Shown: positions 7,901-15,286, counted from the first letter of the stretch. The stretch: DNA of 17,292 nt from an uncultured Lachnospiraceae bacterium (GCA_910584965.1 CAJUDZ010000015.1:1-17292); one strand, 5' to 3'. Numbers and translations: made by a program. The notes: a model not told the origin generated them from the letters alone.

Positions 7901-9994
7901 TTAACAGATTTCCGCGCCCGCCGGCATCGCTCTTTCCGGCGTCATAAGCGCCAGATTTCCGTCCGCGTCTTCCGCACAAAGAAGCATTCCTTCCGACGTC
8001 ATTCCGGCAATTTCCCTCGGCGCCAGATTGGTCAGTACCATCACCTTTTTACCGACCATTTCTTCCGCACTGTAATATTTGCGGATGCCCGATAAAATCT
8101 GTTTTACGGAGGAGCCGACGCGTACTTTGGAGCAAAGCAGCTTCTTTGATTTGGGCACTTCCCTGCATTCCAGTATTTCTCCGACCTGGAACTGGCATTT
8201 GTCAAAATCATCATAGGTTATGATTTCCTTCGCCTCGATATCCATGATACTTTCAGTCTGTGCGCTGCCCTCCGCTCCGTTATCCGCTTCTTTGCTTCCG
8301 TTTCCTGCCGCACTATCCGTCTTTTGGGCCCCGGCCGTTTCCGCACCTTCCGGCTGCGCTTCCGCCGTTTTTCTTTCCGCAGTCATCGCTTCCAGCTTTT
8401 CCACGATTTCTTTCAGGTCACGGCGCACAAACAATATTTCCGGCGTTTCCGTTACTTTACCGCCCGACGGGTAAAGGCACGACGCTCTTTCCGTATCCTG
8501 CTTCTCAGCACACGCTTCCAGCGTTTCGAAATCGATCAGCCCGGTCTTTAACTGCTCCGCAATTTTAGCGGATGTTTCCGGCATAAAGGGCTCTAACAGG
8601 CTGGCGCCTGCCAAAATACCGTTTAACAGGTTATATAAAACGGTGGCAAGGCGGTCTTTTTTCGCCTCGTCCTTCGCCAGCGCCCAGGGCATCGTCTCGT
8701 CGATATATTTATTGCAGCGCTTAAATAATACAAACACTTCCGTAATGGCATCCGCCACACGCAGACTTTCCATTTTCGCGCTGACCCTCGTATAGGTGTC
8801 CGTCAGAACTTTCCACAGATCGGCGTCCACGTCTTCCTCGCCTGCTGCCACGCCGATTTTTTTATTTTCCACAACGCCGCCAAAATATTTATTGCTCATG
8901 GAGATCGTTCTGTTCACCAGATTGCCAAGCGTATTGGCAAGGTCTGAATTGAAGCGCTCCACCATCAATTCCCATGTGATCACGCCGTCGCTCTCGAAAG
9001 GCATTTCATGCAATACGAAGTAACGAACCGCATCCACGCCGAAAAAGTCTATTAAATCTTCCGCATAAATCACATTGCCCTTTGACTTACTCATCTTGCC
9101 GTCGCCCTGCAGCAGCCAGGGATGCCCGAAAATCTGCTTCGGAAGCGGCTCGCCCAGCGCCATCAGGAAAATCGGCCAGTAAATCGTGTGGAAACGGACA
9201 ATATCCTTCCCGATCAGATGCAGATCGGCCGGCCACAGTTTCCGATACTGCTCCGTGCAGTTTCCTTCCGCGTCATAACCGATACCCGTAATATAATTCG
9301 TCAGCGCATCCAGCCATACATATACCACATGCCTGTCGTCAAAGTCTACCGGGATTCCCCATTTAAAAGAAGTCCTGGAAACACACAGATCCTGTAATCC
9401 GGGAAGAAGGAAGTTATTCATCATCTCGTTTTTGCGGGATACCGGCTGGATAAATTCCGGATGCTCGTTAATATGCCCGATCAGTCTGTCCGCATACTTG
9501 CTCATCTTAAAGAAATAGGCTTCCTCTTTCGCGGGCCTGACTTCTCTTCCGCAGTCCGGGCATTTGCCGTCCACGAGCTGAGCTTCCGTCCAGAACGATT
9601 CACAGGGCGTACAATAAAGCCCTTCATAGGCGCCTTTGTATATATCCCCCTGTTCGTACAGCTTCTTAAAGATCTTCTGCACCTGCTTTTCATGATAACT
9701 GTCCGTCGTGCGGATGAACTTGTCGTATGAGGTATTCAGGGAATCACAGATGGAGCGAATCGTTCCCGCCACGCCGTCCACAAATTCCTTTGGCGTAACA
9801 CCCGCCTCCTGTGCCTTTAACTCAATCTTCTGCCCATGCTCATCGGTTCCTGTCTGAAAAAAAACGTCAAAACCGTCTTTTCTCTTAAATCTCGCGATAC
9901 TGTCCGCCAATATGATTTCATAGCTGTTCCCGATATGGGGCTTGCCTGAGGTATAAGCGATTGCTGTTGTGATGTAATATTTTCCTTTGTCCAT
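7901..9994 (-). CDS. metG: Methionyl-tRNA synthetase
   Basis: A 697-residue class I synthetase that charges tRNA-Met. The ATP-binding HIGN is at 20-23, and KMSKS at 300-304. One zinc knuckle is visible in the connective domain (C128, C131, C145, C148). The helical anticodon-binding domain covers about 350-500. A C-terminal OB-fold tRNA-binding domain (about 595-697, with FQVGEILECREVP and KVRVG) ends the protein. Between about 538 and 585 lies an Ala/Glu/Gly-rich low-complexity linker, which makes the protein longer than the approximately 640-660 residues I expect for clostridial MetRS. The ATG is preceded by AGGA at good spacing. Expression is controlled by the T-box leader just upstream. 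The neighbours are the T-box on one side and the hydrolase gene on the other. Confidence 0.97.
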   Translation of the reverse strand: MDKGKYYITTAIAYTSGKPHIGNSYEIILADSIARFKRKDGFDVFFQTGTDEHGQKIELKAQEAGVTPKEFVDGVAGTIRSICDSLNTSYDKFIRTTDSYHEKQVQKIFKKLYEQGDIYKGAYEGLYCTPCESFWTEAQLVDGKCPDCGREVRPAKEEAYFFKMSKYADRLIGHINEHPEFIQPVSRKNEMMNNFLLPGLQDLCVSRTSFKWGIPVDFDDRHVVYVWLDALTNYITGIGYDAEGNCTEQYRKLWPADLHLIGKDIVRFHTIYWPIFLMALGEPLPKQIFGHPWLLQGDGKMSKSKGNVIYAEDLIDFFGVDAVRYFVLHEMPFESDGVITWELMVERFNSDLANTLGNLVNRTISMSNKYFGGVVENKKIGVAAGEEDVDADLWKVLTDTYTRVSAKMESLRVADAITEVFVLFKRCNKYIDETMPWALAKDEAKKDRLATVLYNLLNGILAGASLLEPFMPETSAKIAEQLKTGLIDFETLEACAEKQDTERASCLYPSGGKVTETPEILFVRRDLKEIVEKLEAMTAERKTAEAQPEGAETAGAQKTDSAAGNGSKEADNGAEGSAQTESIMDIEAKEIITYDDFDKCQFQVGEILECREVPKSKKLLCSKVRVGSSVKQILSGIRKYYSAEEMVGKKVMVLTNLAPREIAGMTSEGMLLCAEDADGNLALMTPERAMPAGAEIC

Positions 9995-10090
9995 GCCTTT
10001 TCATCCTTTCTTTTAATCGGCTCTCCATACATGTAAAACGCTGCCGCTCCTGTCTGAAGACCGCCGCAATTACAGCAGTTTCCTAAGAGA

Positions 10091-10131
10091 ATAAAAAACC
10101 GCCTTCTTATATAATAAATATAAGAAGACGG
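10091..10131 (-). terminator. T-box regulated terminator of metG
   Basis: A 14-base-pair stem (10099-10112 with 10118-10131, loop AATAA, one G-U pair in RNA) is followed on the minus strand by GGTTTTTTAT. It overlaps the 3' half of the T-box antiterminator, so the two structures exclude each other. It lies about 97 bases upstream of the metG start. Confidence 0.9.
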
Positions 10132-10396
10132 CCCTGAAACCGTGTTACCACTTCTCTTCGCCATGCTCTCACAAACATGACCTTGCCAAGTACCTGTCGA
10201 TACTCTGCCGCTGTAACAGGCGGAACCTGTCGCACCTTCACCTGTCGGCTCAGGTACGCTGCTCGGAAGCCATCTTCGGTATGTTTCTTCTTCATCCTTC
10301 TCAGCATCCGCCGCCGGCGGGCACAAAACTGTGCAATAGGATGTTCTCTGTAAAGAATCCGCGCACTTACTCTCTTCGTCATAGCCTTTTCGATAT
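10091..10396 (-). promoter_or_regulatory. T-box riboswitch controlling metG (tRNA-Met sensing)
   Basis: The leader binds uncharged tRNA and then prevents termination. Stem I carries the AGUA motif (minus strand, 10371-10368) opposite the specifier loop GAAGAUGG. The AUG methionine specifier there is at 10273-10271. The flanks support this placement: below the loop CGAAG faces CTTC-CG, and above it TTCTT faces AAGAA. Downstream, AGTGGTAACACGG (10152-10140) is the T-box sequence. Its UGGU bulge (10150-10147) pairs with ACCA, as expected for tRNA-Met with discriminator A. GAAGA before it can pair with TCTTC of the terminator stem to form the antiterminator. The middle part (about 10150-10255) should hold Stem II/III elements, which I did not fold in detail. 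Confidence 0.93.
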
Positions 10397-10402
10397 AGTG
10401 TT

Positions 10403-10431
10403 AGCCTATCATAAAGATTTTATGTTGTCAA
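10403..10431 (-). promoter_or_regulatory. Promoter of the T-box-metG transcript
   Basis: On the minus strand a perfect TTGACA (10426-10431) is followed by 17 bases and TAGGCT (10403-10408). The -10 is weak (three of six) but spacing is ideal, and the expected transcription start near 10396 lies just before the T-box Stem I. Confidence 0.65.
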
Positions 10432-10561
10432 TCGGCTGATTTAAGAGAATAGTAATTCCTTCTTCCGCACAAACTATTTCTGTTCGACGGAAAAATTGTC
10501 GGAAATTTATTTTTTCCGCGGTTCTCTACACCGCACTACGAACGGAAATGGAGGATGATTC

Positions 10562-10864
10562 ATGAAAGATATCGATAAAGACACTTTAGGCGAAGCGCTC
10601 GCAAGAAATACGCTGGATGACATTCCGCAGCCCAAAAGCGATGCAAGGGAAATTGTCGGTCTTGTCAAAAGCAGCGGACGCATCAACGGTTATCAGCTTT
10701 CCGACGGAACAACCGTTTCCAAAGAGGAAGGCGTCGCCCTCGCAAAAGACGGCGAAATAAAAGGCGTCGGAATTGCCCACAGAAAAGATACGGAATATTT
10801 GAAATCTCTTCCGGACGGTTCCGAAAATAACAATCTGGGAAATCTGCCTTCCATATCCGGCTGA
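10562..10864 (+). CDS. DUF3892 domain protein
   Basis: A small 100-residue protein on the plus strand, preceded by GGAGG seven bases before the ATG. Residues 29-95 resemble the DUF3892 pattern: an Ile/Val strand, GRINGYQLSDGTTVS, an alanine/valine helix, GEIKGVGI, then EYLKSLPDG and the Asn-rich NNNLGNLP ending. The function of this family is not known to me. The first 28 residues are charged and probably flexible. No membrane segment or signal is present. It is transcribed divergently from metG, and its codon use looks like that of its neighbours. No convincing promoter was found in the approximately 120 bases before it. Confidence 0.78.
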   Translation: MKDIDKDTLGEALARNTLDDIPQPKSDAREIVGLVKSSGRINGYQLSDGTTVSKEEGVALAKDGEIKGVGIAHRKDTEYLKSLPDGSENNNLGNLPSISG

Positions 10865-10935
10865 ATTTAATTCTGACCGGACGAATACAGGCAGCTTCCT
10901 CCCTCATGCGCCGCCGGCAGAATACGGCACTTACT

Positions 10936-10977
10936 CATGCAGCGCTCTTCCGGCCTTCTGCGCATGGGGTTTTCTTA
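10936..10977 (+). terminator. Possible weak terminator after the DUF3892 gene
   Basis: CATGC (10936-10940) and GCATG (10962-10966) can pair around a GC-rich 21-base interior. GGGGTTTTCTT follows on the plus strand. The stem is short and the T-run is interrupted, so this is tentative. Confidence 0.3.
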
Positions 10978-11005
10978 GCTTTTTGACTTTTCCGAAACGG
11001 CTCTG

Positions 11006-12244
11006 TCAACGGTTTTCGTATAAATACAATGTATTATTCGTCTCGTCGTAGCGGTATCTCAGCATTTGCGTATCCAGTTCGTCTATCCGCTCCTGTGTAT
11101 CTCCTAATTGTTTCTTCGTATCCTCCACCTGGCTCTGCGTATTGCCAAGCTGTTTCTTCGTGTCATCCACCTGATTCTGCGTATCTCCTAACTGTTTCCT
11201 CGTATCATCTACCTGGTTCTGCGTATTGCTAAGCTGTTTCCTCGTATCATCCACCTGGCTCTGTGTATCTCCGAGCTGTTTCTTCGTGTCATCCACCTGG
11301 CTCTGCGTATCTCCTAACTGTTTCTTCGTATCCTCCACCTGGTTCTGCGTATCTCCGAGCTGTTTCTTCGTGTCATCCACCTGGCTCTGCGTATCTCCGA
11401 GCTGTTTCTTCGTGTCATCCACCTGGTTCTGCGTATCTCCTAACTGTTTCTTCGTATCCTCCACCTGGTTCTGCGTATTGCCAAGCTGTTGTTTCGTATC
11501 ATCGATCTGTTTTCCATTCTCTTCTATCTGCGACAGCAGCTGCTGAATCTGCACATTCATGCCGGCAAAGCGGTTGGTGATATCCTCTACATTTTGCGCA
11601 ATGGAAGTTTTCAGAGCGCCCTGCATCTCTCTGATTTTTATCTGCAATTCCTTATCCGTCGTTTTCAGCGCGTCAATTTTGCCGTAAATATCGGAGATAT
11701 CCATGTTCACCTGTTCCATCTGTTTTCCGATTTCGCCGATATGCCCCTGAATGGCCGGAATCGTTTTGATATCCATCACCTTTACCAGTTCATTCAAATC
11801 ATATAAAGTATTTTCCGTATTTTCCAGCTTTGTAATTAAACCGGTAATCCCGCCGGTGATTTCCTCTACCTGACTCCTCAGCAGCGTATTTTCCTCATCC
11901 TGCACAGCGGCGGACGTCTCTAATGATTCCCTGATACGCGTTACAGACCCGGACAATTCTTCTATTTTTTCCCCGAAGTATTCGATGTCCATCAAATACT
12001 GCCGTTTCAGTTCTTCATCCGCCGGATTTTCCGCAAGCACCCTTTCCGGAACCGTTTCATAAACCTCCGCTTCCAGTTCCTGTTTTCCTTCGGCATTTTT
12101 CCGCCAGAGCAGCAGCAGGCACAAAATTGTGCCGACAGCGATCGCCATGCCGATCATACATAAAACCACAAAACCTCCGTTTTTCTCAGGATCATTTCTT
12201 CTCTCACTGATATAATCTGACACCTTTGTCATAAATTCTCTCAT
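11006..12244 (-). CDS. Single-pass membrane protein with a repetitive coiled coil
   Basis: A 412-residue protein of no family I recognise. A short, charged N-terminus (MREFMTKVSDYISERRND) is followed by one membrane helix at about 24-47 with WRK on its far side. After it come about 200 residues of heptad-rich, mostly acidic helix, then ten exact-length 14-residue repeats (246-385) with consensus QVDDTKKQLGDTQ(N/S). The end is a short non-repeat tail, MLRYRYDETNNTLYLYENR. Two heptads per repeat, with V and L at core positions, predict a long coiled-coil rod. The positive-inside rule is ambiguous, so whether the rod is outside or inside the cell is inference (outside seems likelier). The ATG at 12244 has AAGGAG 12 bases before it; the frame is open to a TTG at 12298, but a promoter covers that TTG. 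It might be a scaffold or cell-envelope protein, or a phage-like structural relic. Confidence 0.8.
   Translation of the reverse strand: MREFMTKVSDYISERRNDPEKNGGFVVLCMIGMAIAVGTILCLLLLWRKNAEGKQELEAEVYETVPERVLAENPADEELKRQYLMDIEYFGEKIEELSGSVTRIRESLETSAAVQDEENTLLRSQVEEITGGITGLITKLENTENTLYDLNELVKVMDIKTIPAIQGHIGEIGKQMEQVNMDISDIYGKIDALKTTDKELQIKIREMQGALKTSIAQNVEDITNRFAGMNVQIQQLLSQIEENGKQIDDTKQQLGNTQNQVEDTKKQLGDTQNQVDDTKKQLGDTQSQVDDTKKQLGDTQNQVEDTKKQLGDTQSQVDDTKKQLGDTQSQVDDTRKQLSNTQNQVDDTRKQLGDTQNQVDDTKKQLGNTQSQVEDTKKQLGDTQERIDELDTQMLRYRYDETNNTLYLYENR
11090..11509 (-). repeat. Ten tandem 42-bp repeats inside the coiled-coil gene
   Basis: Ten in-frame copies of a 42-base unit, each encoding 14 residues, run without spacers. 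Two nucleotide subtypes are visible (CTCCGAGCTG and CTCCTAACTG forms on the plus strand). In the register starting at TATCTCC, the units at 11266-11307 and 11350-11391 are identical, and so are those at 11308-11349 and 11434-11475. This shows recent block duplication. The outermost copies are the most diverged. Confidence 0.95.
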
Positions 12245-12269
12245 ACTGATATCGTACTCCTTCCCTATT

Positions 12270-12298
12270 ATTCTTTGTTTTCTGTCAAATTCTGTCAA
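12270..12298 (-). promoter_or_regulatory. Promoter of the coiled-coil protein gene, with a doubled -35 box
   Basis: On the minus strand TTGACA (12293-12298), 17 bases, then AAGAAT (12270-12275, four of six) form a good promoter. Transcription would start shortly before AAGGAG. The TTGACA lies in a perfect 10-base tandem repeat (plus strand TCTGTCAAAT, at 12281-12290 and 12291-12300), so a second TTGACA sits at 12283-12288. Confidence 0.55.
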
Positions 12299-12567
12299 AT
12301 CGTTTTGGAATCATGGCGATTCGCCGAATTACTTTGAGCTCAGATATGAATGATTCAAAAGATTGTATATGTACGATATCAGAATTGCTTTCCAAATGCA
12401 ATATCGGAAATTTTCACAAATTTACCCCGAAAATAAATCGGTAAAACGCTCAGATGCCCGATGTTTTCCGGCTTTCTGCCTGTCAAAACCATACGTCTGA
12501 AGACATAGTCAGAGCGAACTGCTAGCGAAAATGTAAACGCGAATGTAAAACAGAAAATATCCTCGAC
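12299..12567. other. Gene-poor, AT-rich spacer
   Basis: About 270 bases between the promoter of the coiled-coil gene and that of the nuclease gene. No start codon with a binding site, no RNA gene and no strong hairpin was seen, apart from a short palindrome GGCGATTCGCC near 12315. On the minus strand, 12379-12478 reads like a stretch of ordinary protein (RKPENIGHLSVLPIYFRG...) without a usable start; it may be a gene remnant or chance. Confidence 0.4.
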
Positions 12568-12596
12568 TTGACATGAAGAATATGCTATACTGCTAT
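12568..12596 (+). promoter_or_regulatory. Promoter of the nuclease gene
   Basis: TTGACA (12568-12573), 17 bases, then TGCTAT (12591-12596). An alternative is the extended -10 TGCTATACT (12583-12591) without a matching -35. Either would start transcription some 30 bases before the GGAGG preceding ATG 12633. Confidence 0.5.
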
Positions 12597-12632
12597 CACA
12601 TAAATATAAGGAAAATTTAGCGGAGGTATGAC

Positions 12633-13653
12633 ATGGGCTACACAAAACTGAACGTGCCGGAGCGGCAATACGATGCTTTCAGCCTGGAGGGGGCTGCCCT
12701 GACTTTTTTGCGGGATCGCTGTGAAAATCTGCGCTTCAGCGCCGAAAAGGCCGAGGAGTGATGTTTACGGTGAGAGCGGCGAATTGCTGCTGGTCATTGA
12801 AAACAAGGTGAATGCCCGGGAAAACTATAACAATTCCAATCAGGGGCAGACCATGGACTACTACCGCTACGCCGAGTCTGTGAAAAAGCCGGGGCAGCGG
12901 ACGTTATATTTTTTCATCACCGCCGACCAGAAGCAGACCTGCTTTGCGGATATGTATGTCCAGATTTCCTACCAGGAAATGTTTGACAGCGTAATTTCCA
13001 AGTGCATGGCCCATCCTCAGGTCTCGGAGGACGGCAGGTACCTGCTGGAGCAGTATGCCGCCAACCTGCGGGAAACCGTCCGGGGTTCCAACACCCCTAT
13101 GGCTCTGGTGAATGTGAACCTCTGTAAAAGTATTTACAACGACTACGCGGAGATCCTGGACGATCTCTTCCAGGCTGTGAAAGAATCCGTAAGCCTGCGC
13201 GACAGCGCCGATCCGGCCTGCATGGCTTACGAACATTATCAGAATATTTTTGATGAAATTTTCCTCTCGGTGGACGAGCGGTACGGGTGTACCCCTAAGG
13301 CTCTGCTCCAGCGCCAAAGCGTCAGTTTCACGGAGCTGTATCGCCGGGGTGCGGTAACGAATGGCATGGTGTTCCGCATGACCTACGACGGCGAAACTTA
13401 TCAGGCCAGAACGGTTCTTGCCGACGACGGGAAAAACTGCTACTTCCAGGTGCTGGACGAGCAGGGCAGACCCTTTGTGAAAGACGGGCAGATCGTAGGC
13501 ATCTATGAAAATCCGTCTCAGGCCGGCGTGGATGTCATCAATCTCCGCCGGGAACGGCACGGAACCCCCGGGCGGGTGAAAACGCTTCAGGGAAGCACCT
13601 GCTGGGTGAACGAAGCGGGACTGGGCATCAAGGATTTGATGGACCGTTATTGA
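12633..13653 (+). pseudogene. PD-(D/E)XK-family nuclease gene with a frame break near its start
   Basis: The only start with a good binding site (GGAGG, six bases before ATG 12633) gives 42 codons, MGYTKLNVPERQYDAFSLEG..., and stops at 12759. A second frame, open from 12703, encodes the body: D at codon 12760, then LLLVIENKV with E and K at 12799 and 12805. This is the D-x12-E-x-K core of a PD-(D/E)XK nuclease, followed by GQTMDYYRY and a helical middle. The last 110 residues (TELYRRGAVTNG..., DGETYQARTV, NPSQAGVD..., STCWVNEAG) resemble a RAMA-like domain, known from restriction and methylation proteins; this is a by-eye call. The second frame has only a GTG at 12721 and a poor site. Joining the frames needs +1 shifting or a small deletion, so the gene is probably broken, or shortened at its N-terminus. 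Codons are richer in C/G endings than in neighbours, suggesting transfer. It may once have been a defence nuclease. Confidence 0.65.
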
Positions 13654-13689
13654 AAGGGAAGTTCTGCGTTTACGTGACACGTGGATCCA

Positions 13690-14562
13690 TTACCACGTCA
13701 GCACCTCATACCCTTCTTCCGTAACGGCCACCGTGATTTCCCACTGCGCGGAAGGTTTCCCGTCCTCCGCATACACCGTCCATCCGTTATCGTCGTCGAT
13801 ATAGATATCGGCCCTTCCCATATTTACCATCGGTTCGATCGTAAAAACCATGCCCGGAACCATCAGCATTTCCGTGCCGCGGCTTGTCACATAGCTGACA
13901 AAAGGCTCTTCGTGAAATTCCAGCCCGACGCCGTGGCCGCCGATCTCCCGGACGATGGAATAACCGTTTGATTTCGCATAGTCGTTGATGGCCTGCGCCA
14001 TATCTCCCAGAAAATTCCAGGGTTTCACCTGTTCTAAGCCGATATCCAGGCATTTCCGCGCGGTTTCCACGAGTTTCCTCGTCTCCGGTGCCGTTTCCCC
14101 GAGCATAAACATCCTGGAAGAGTCGGAAAAATAACCCTGATAAATTGTGGAAGCATCCACATTTATAATATCGCCGTCATTCAGGATATCTTTTTCCGAG
14201 GGAATCCCGTGGCAGACCTGTTCGTTCAGCGACGTGCAGACGCTTTTAGGAAAACCGTCATACCCAAGCGATGCCGGAATCCCGCCTAGCTGTGTTGTTT
14301 TCTCATATACAAGTCGGTCTATTTCCGCTGTGGACATCCCGATATGAATGTTTTCCGCAACGTAATCGAGCACCGCAATATTGATCTTACTGCTTTCTTT
14401 TATCCCTTCGATCTGCGCTTTTGTCTTGATCATATCATGATCCGGTACGATATGGCCGTCAAGCGCATACCGCTGTATCTTTTCGTCAAAAGCCATATGA
14501 CAGCTTTTATATTTACGCCCGCTCTGACACCAGCACAGATCGTTTCTTCCTAACTTTTTCAT
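13690..14562 (-). CDS. map: Methionine aminopeptidase type I with N-terminal SEC-C zinc motif
   Basis: A 290-residue enzyme that removes the initiator methionine from new proteins. The five metal ligands are all present: D136 (IINVDAS), D147 (FSDSSR), H210 (GGHGVG), E243 (TIEPMV) and E275 (QWEITV). The substrate-binding H118 is in VCHGIP. The first 25 residues form a SEC-C motif with C10, C12, C21 and H22, a small zinc-binding module that in some aminopeptidases is thought to aid ribosome contact. The ATG at 14562 is preceded by GGAAG nine bases away; an open frame to a TTG at 14640 lacks family similarity and overlaps rpe. The gene follows rpe by 64 bases and probably shares its transcript. 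It converges with the nuclease gene, 36 bases away, with no obvious terminator between. Confidence 0.96.
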   Translation of the reverse strand: MKKLGRNDLCWCQSGRKYKSCHMAFDEKIQRYALDGHIVPDHDMIKTKAQIEGIKESSKINIAVLDYVAENIHIGMSTAEIDRLVYEKTTQLGGIPASLGYDGFPKSVCTSLNEQVCHGIPSEKDILNDGDIINVDASTIYQGYFSDSSRMFMLGETAPETRKLVETARKCLDIGLEQVKPWNFLGDMAQAINDYAKSNGYSIVREIGGHGVGLEFHEEPFVSYVTSRGTEMLMVPGMVFTIEPMVNMGRADIYIDDDNGWTVYAEDGKPSAQWEITVAVTEEGYEVLTW

Positions 14563-14626
14563 TTTCTCAAACTTCCTATCTTCCTGTCCGAACCCGCGGG
14601 CCCTCGTAATCCTTTCCTGCCGCGCA

Positions 14627-15286
14627 TCATGTTTGCGCAAAAATATTCAGATATTGTCCGACGTTCTCCCCGATATCCCCGCGGAAAACGGAAGAGCCCG
14701 CCACGATCACATTGGCTCCCGCAGAAAGCACGACGGAAACATTATCCGCCGTAATGCCGCCATCCACCTGAATATCCAAATGAAGCCCCATCTCATCCGC
14801 CATCCGCCGCGCTTCTTTTATGCGCTCCGTAGAAGCCGGAATATATTTCTGGCCGCCGAATCCGGGTTCTACCGTCATGACCAGAAGCATATCCAGTTTG
14901 TCGAGATACGGCCTGACCGCTTCGACCGGTGTCGCCGGTTTGATGGAAAGCCCGGCTTTACAGCCCGCGCGGTGTATCTTCTCTATTACGCCATCCACGT
15001 CTTTCGTTGCTTCCAGATGAAAGGTAATGCCGTCCGCTCCGCATTTCGCAAACTCCTCAATATAACGTTCCGGCTCCACGATCATCAAATGTACGTCAAA
15101 AAATTTACCTGTTATCGTTCTGATCGTCGAAATAACAGGCATCCCAAAAGAGATCGACGGCACGAATACGCCGTCCATCACATCGATATGAATATATTCC
15201 GCACCCGCTTCATCCGCTTCTGCGATCTGCTTTCCCAGAATGCCGAAATCCGCCGCGAGAATAGACGGTGACAAAATTTTCTTCAC
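14627..15286 (-). CDS. rpe: Ribulose-phosphate 3-epimerase
   Basis: A 219-residue TIM-barrel enzyme that interconverts ribulose 5-phosphate and xylulose 5-phosphate in the pentose phosphate pathway. Family signatures are intact: SPSILAADF at the start (S6), HIDVMDG with H33 and D35, FDVHLMIVEPE with H66, the MTVEPGFGGQ loop, and QVDGGI with the catalytic D175. The start is a GTG at 15286, placed at the usual beginning of the family and preceded by GGGAGGT five bases away; no ATG is nearby, and the open frame back to 15367 is not family-like. It supplies xylulose 5-phosphate to the transketolase encoded immediately upstream, from which it is separated by about 160 bases and a strong hairpin. 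Confidence 0.96.
   Translation of the reverse strand: MKKILSPSILAADFGILGKQIAEADEAGAEYIHIDVMDGVFVPSISFGMPVISTIRTITGKFFDVHLMIVEPERYIEEFAKCGADGITFHLEATKDVDGVIEKIHRAGCKAGLSIKPATPVEAVRPYLDKLDMLLVMTVEPGFGGQKYIPASTERIKEARRMADEMGLHLDIQVDGGITADNVSVVLSAGANVIVAGSSVFRGDIGENVGQYLNIFAQT

Noticed and set aside
7809..7935. Minus-strand frame past the metG stop reading QAAEAKTELKEIIQERNNQ...
   Set aside because: It looks helical but has no start codon, and overlaps the end of metG in another frame; judged chance.
9817..10382. Minus-strand reading frames covering the metG leader
   Set aside because: They lie across the T-box RNA and the metG start and have no family-like sequence.
11090..11509. CRISPR-like regular repeats
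   Set aside because: The 42-base units are contiguous, have no spacers, and encode an in-frame coiled coil.
11226..11580. Plus-strand Cys/Ser-rich repetitive reading frames opposite the coiled-coil gene
   Set aside because: They are antisense shadows of the 42-bp repeats, with no binding sites.
12379..12645. 88-codon minus-strand gene
   Set aside because: It has no binding site, overlaps the nuclease promoter and start, and its first half does not look like protein; only a possible remnant at its end is kept as a finding.
12704..12710. Slippery heptamer T-TTT-TTG in the first frame of the nuclease gene, suggesting programmed -1 frameshifting
   Set aside because: A -1 slip there enters the third frame, not the one encoding the nuclease body, which needs +1 (or -2).
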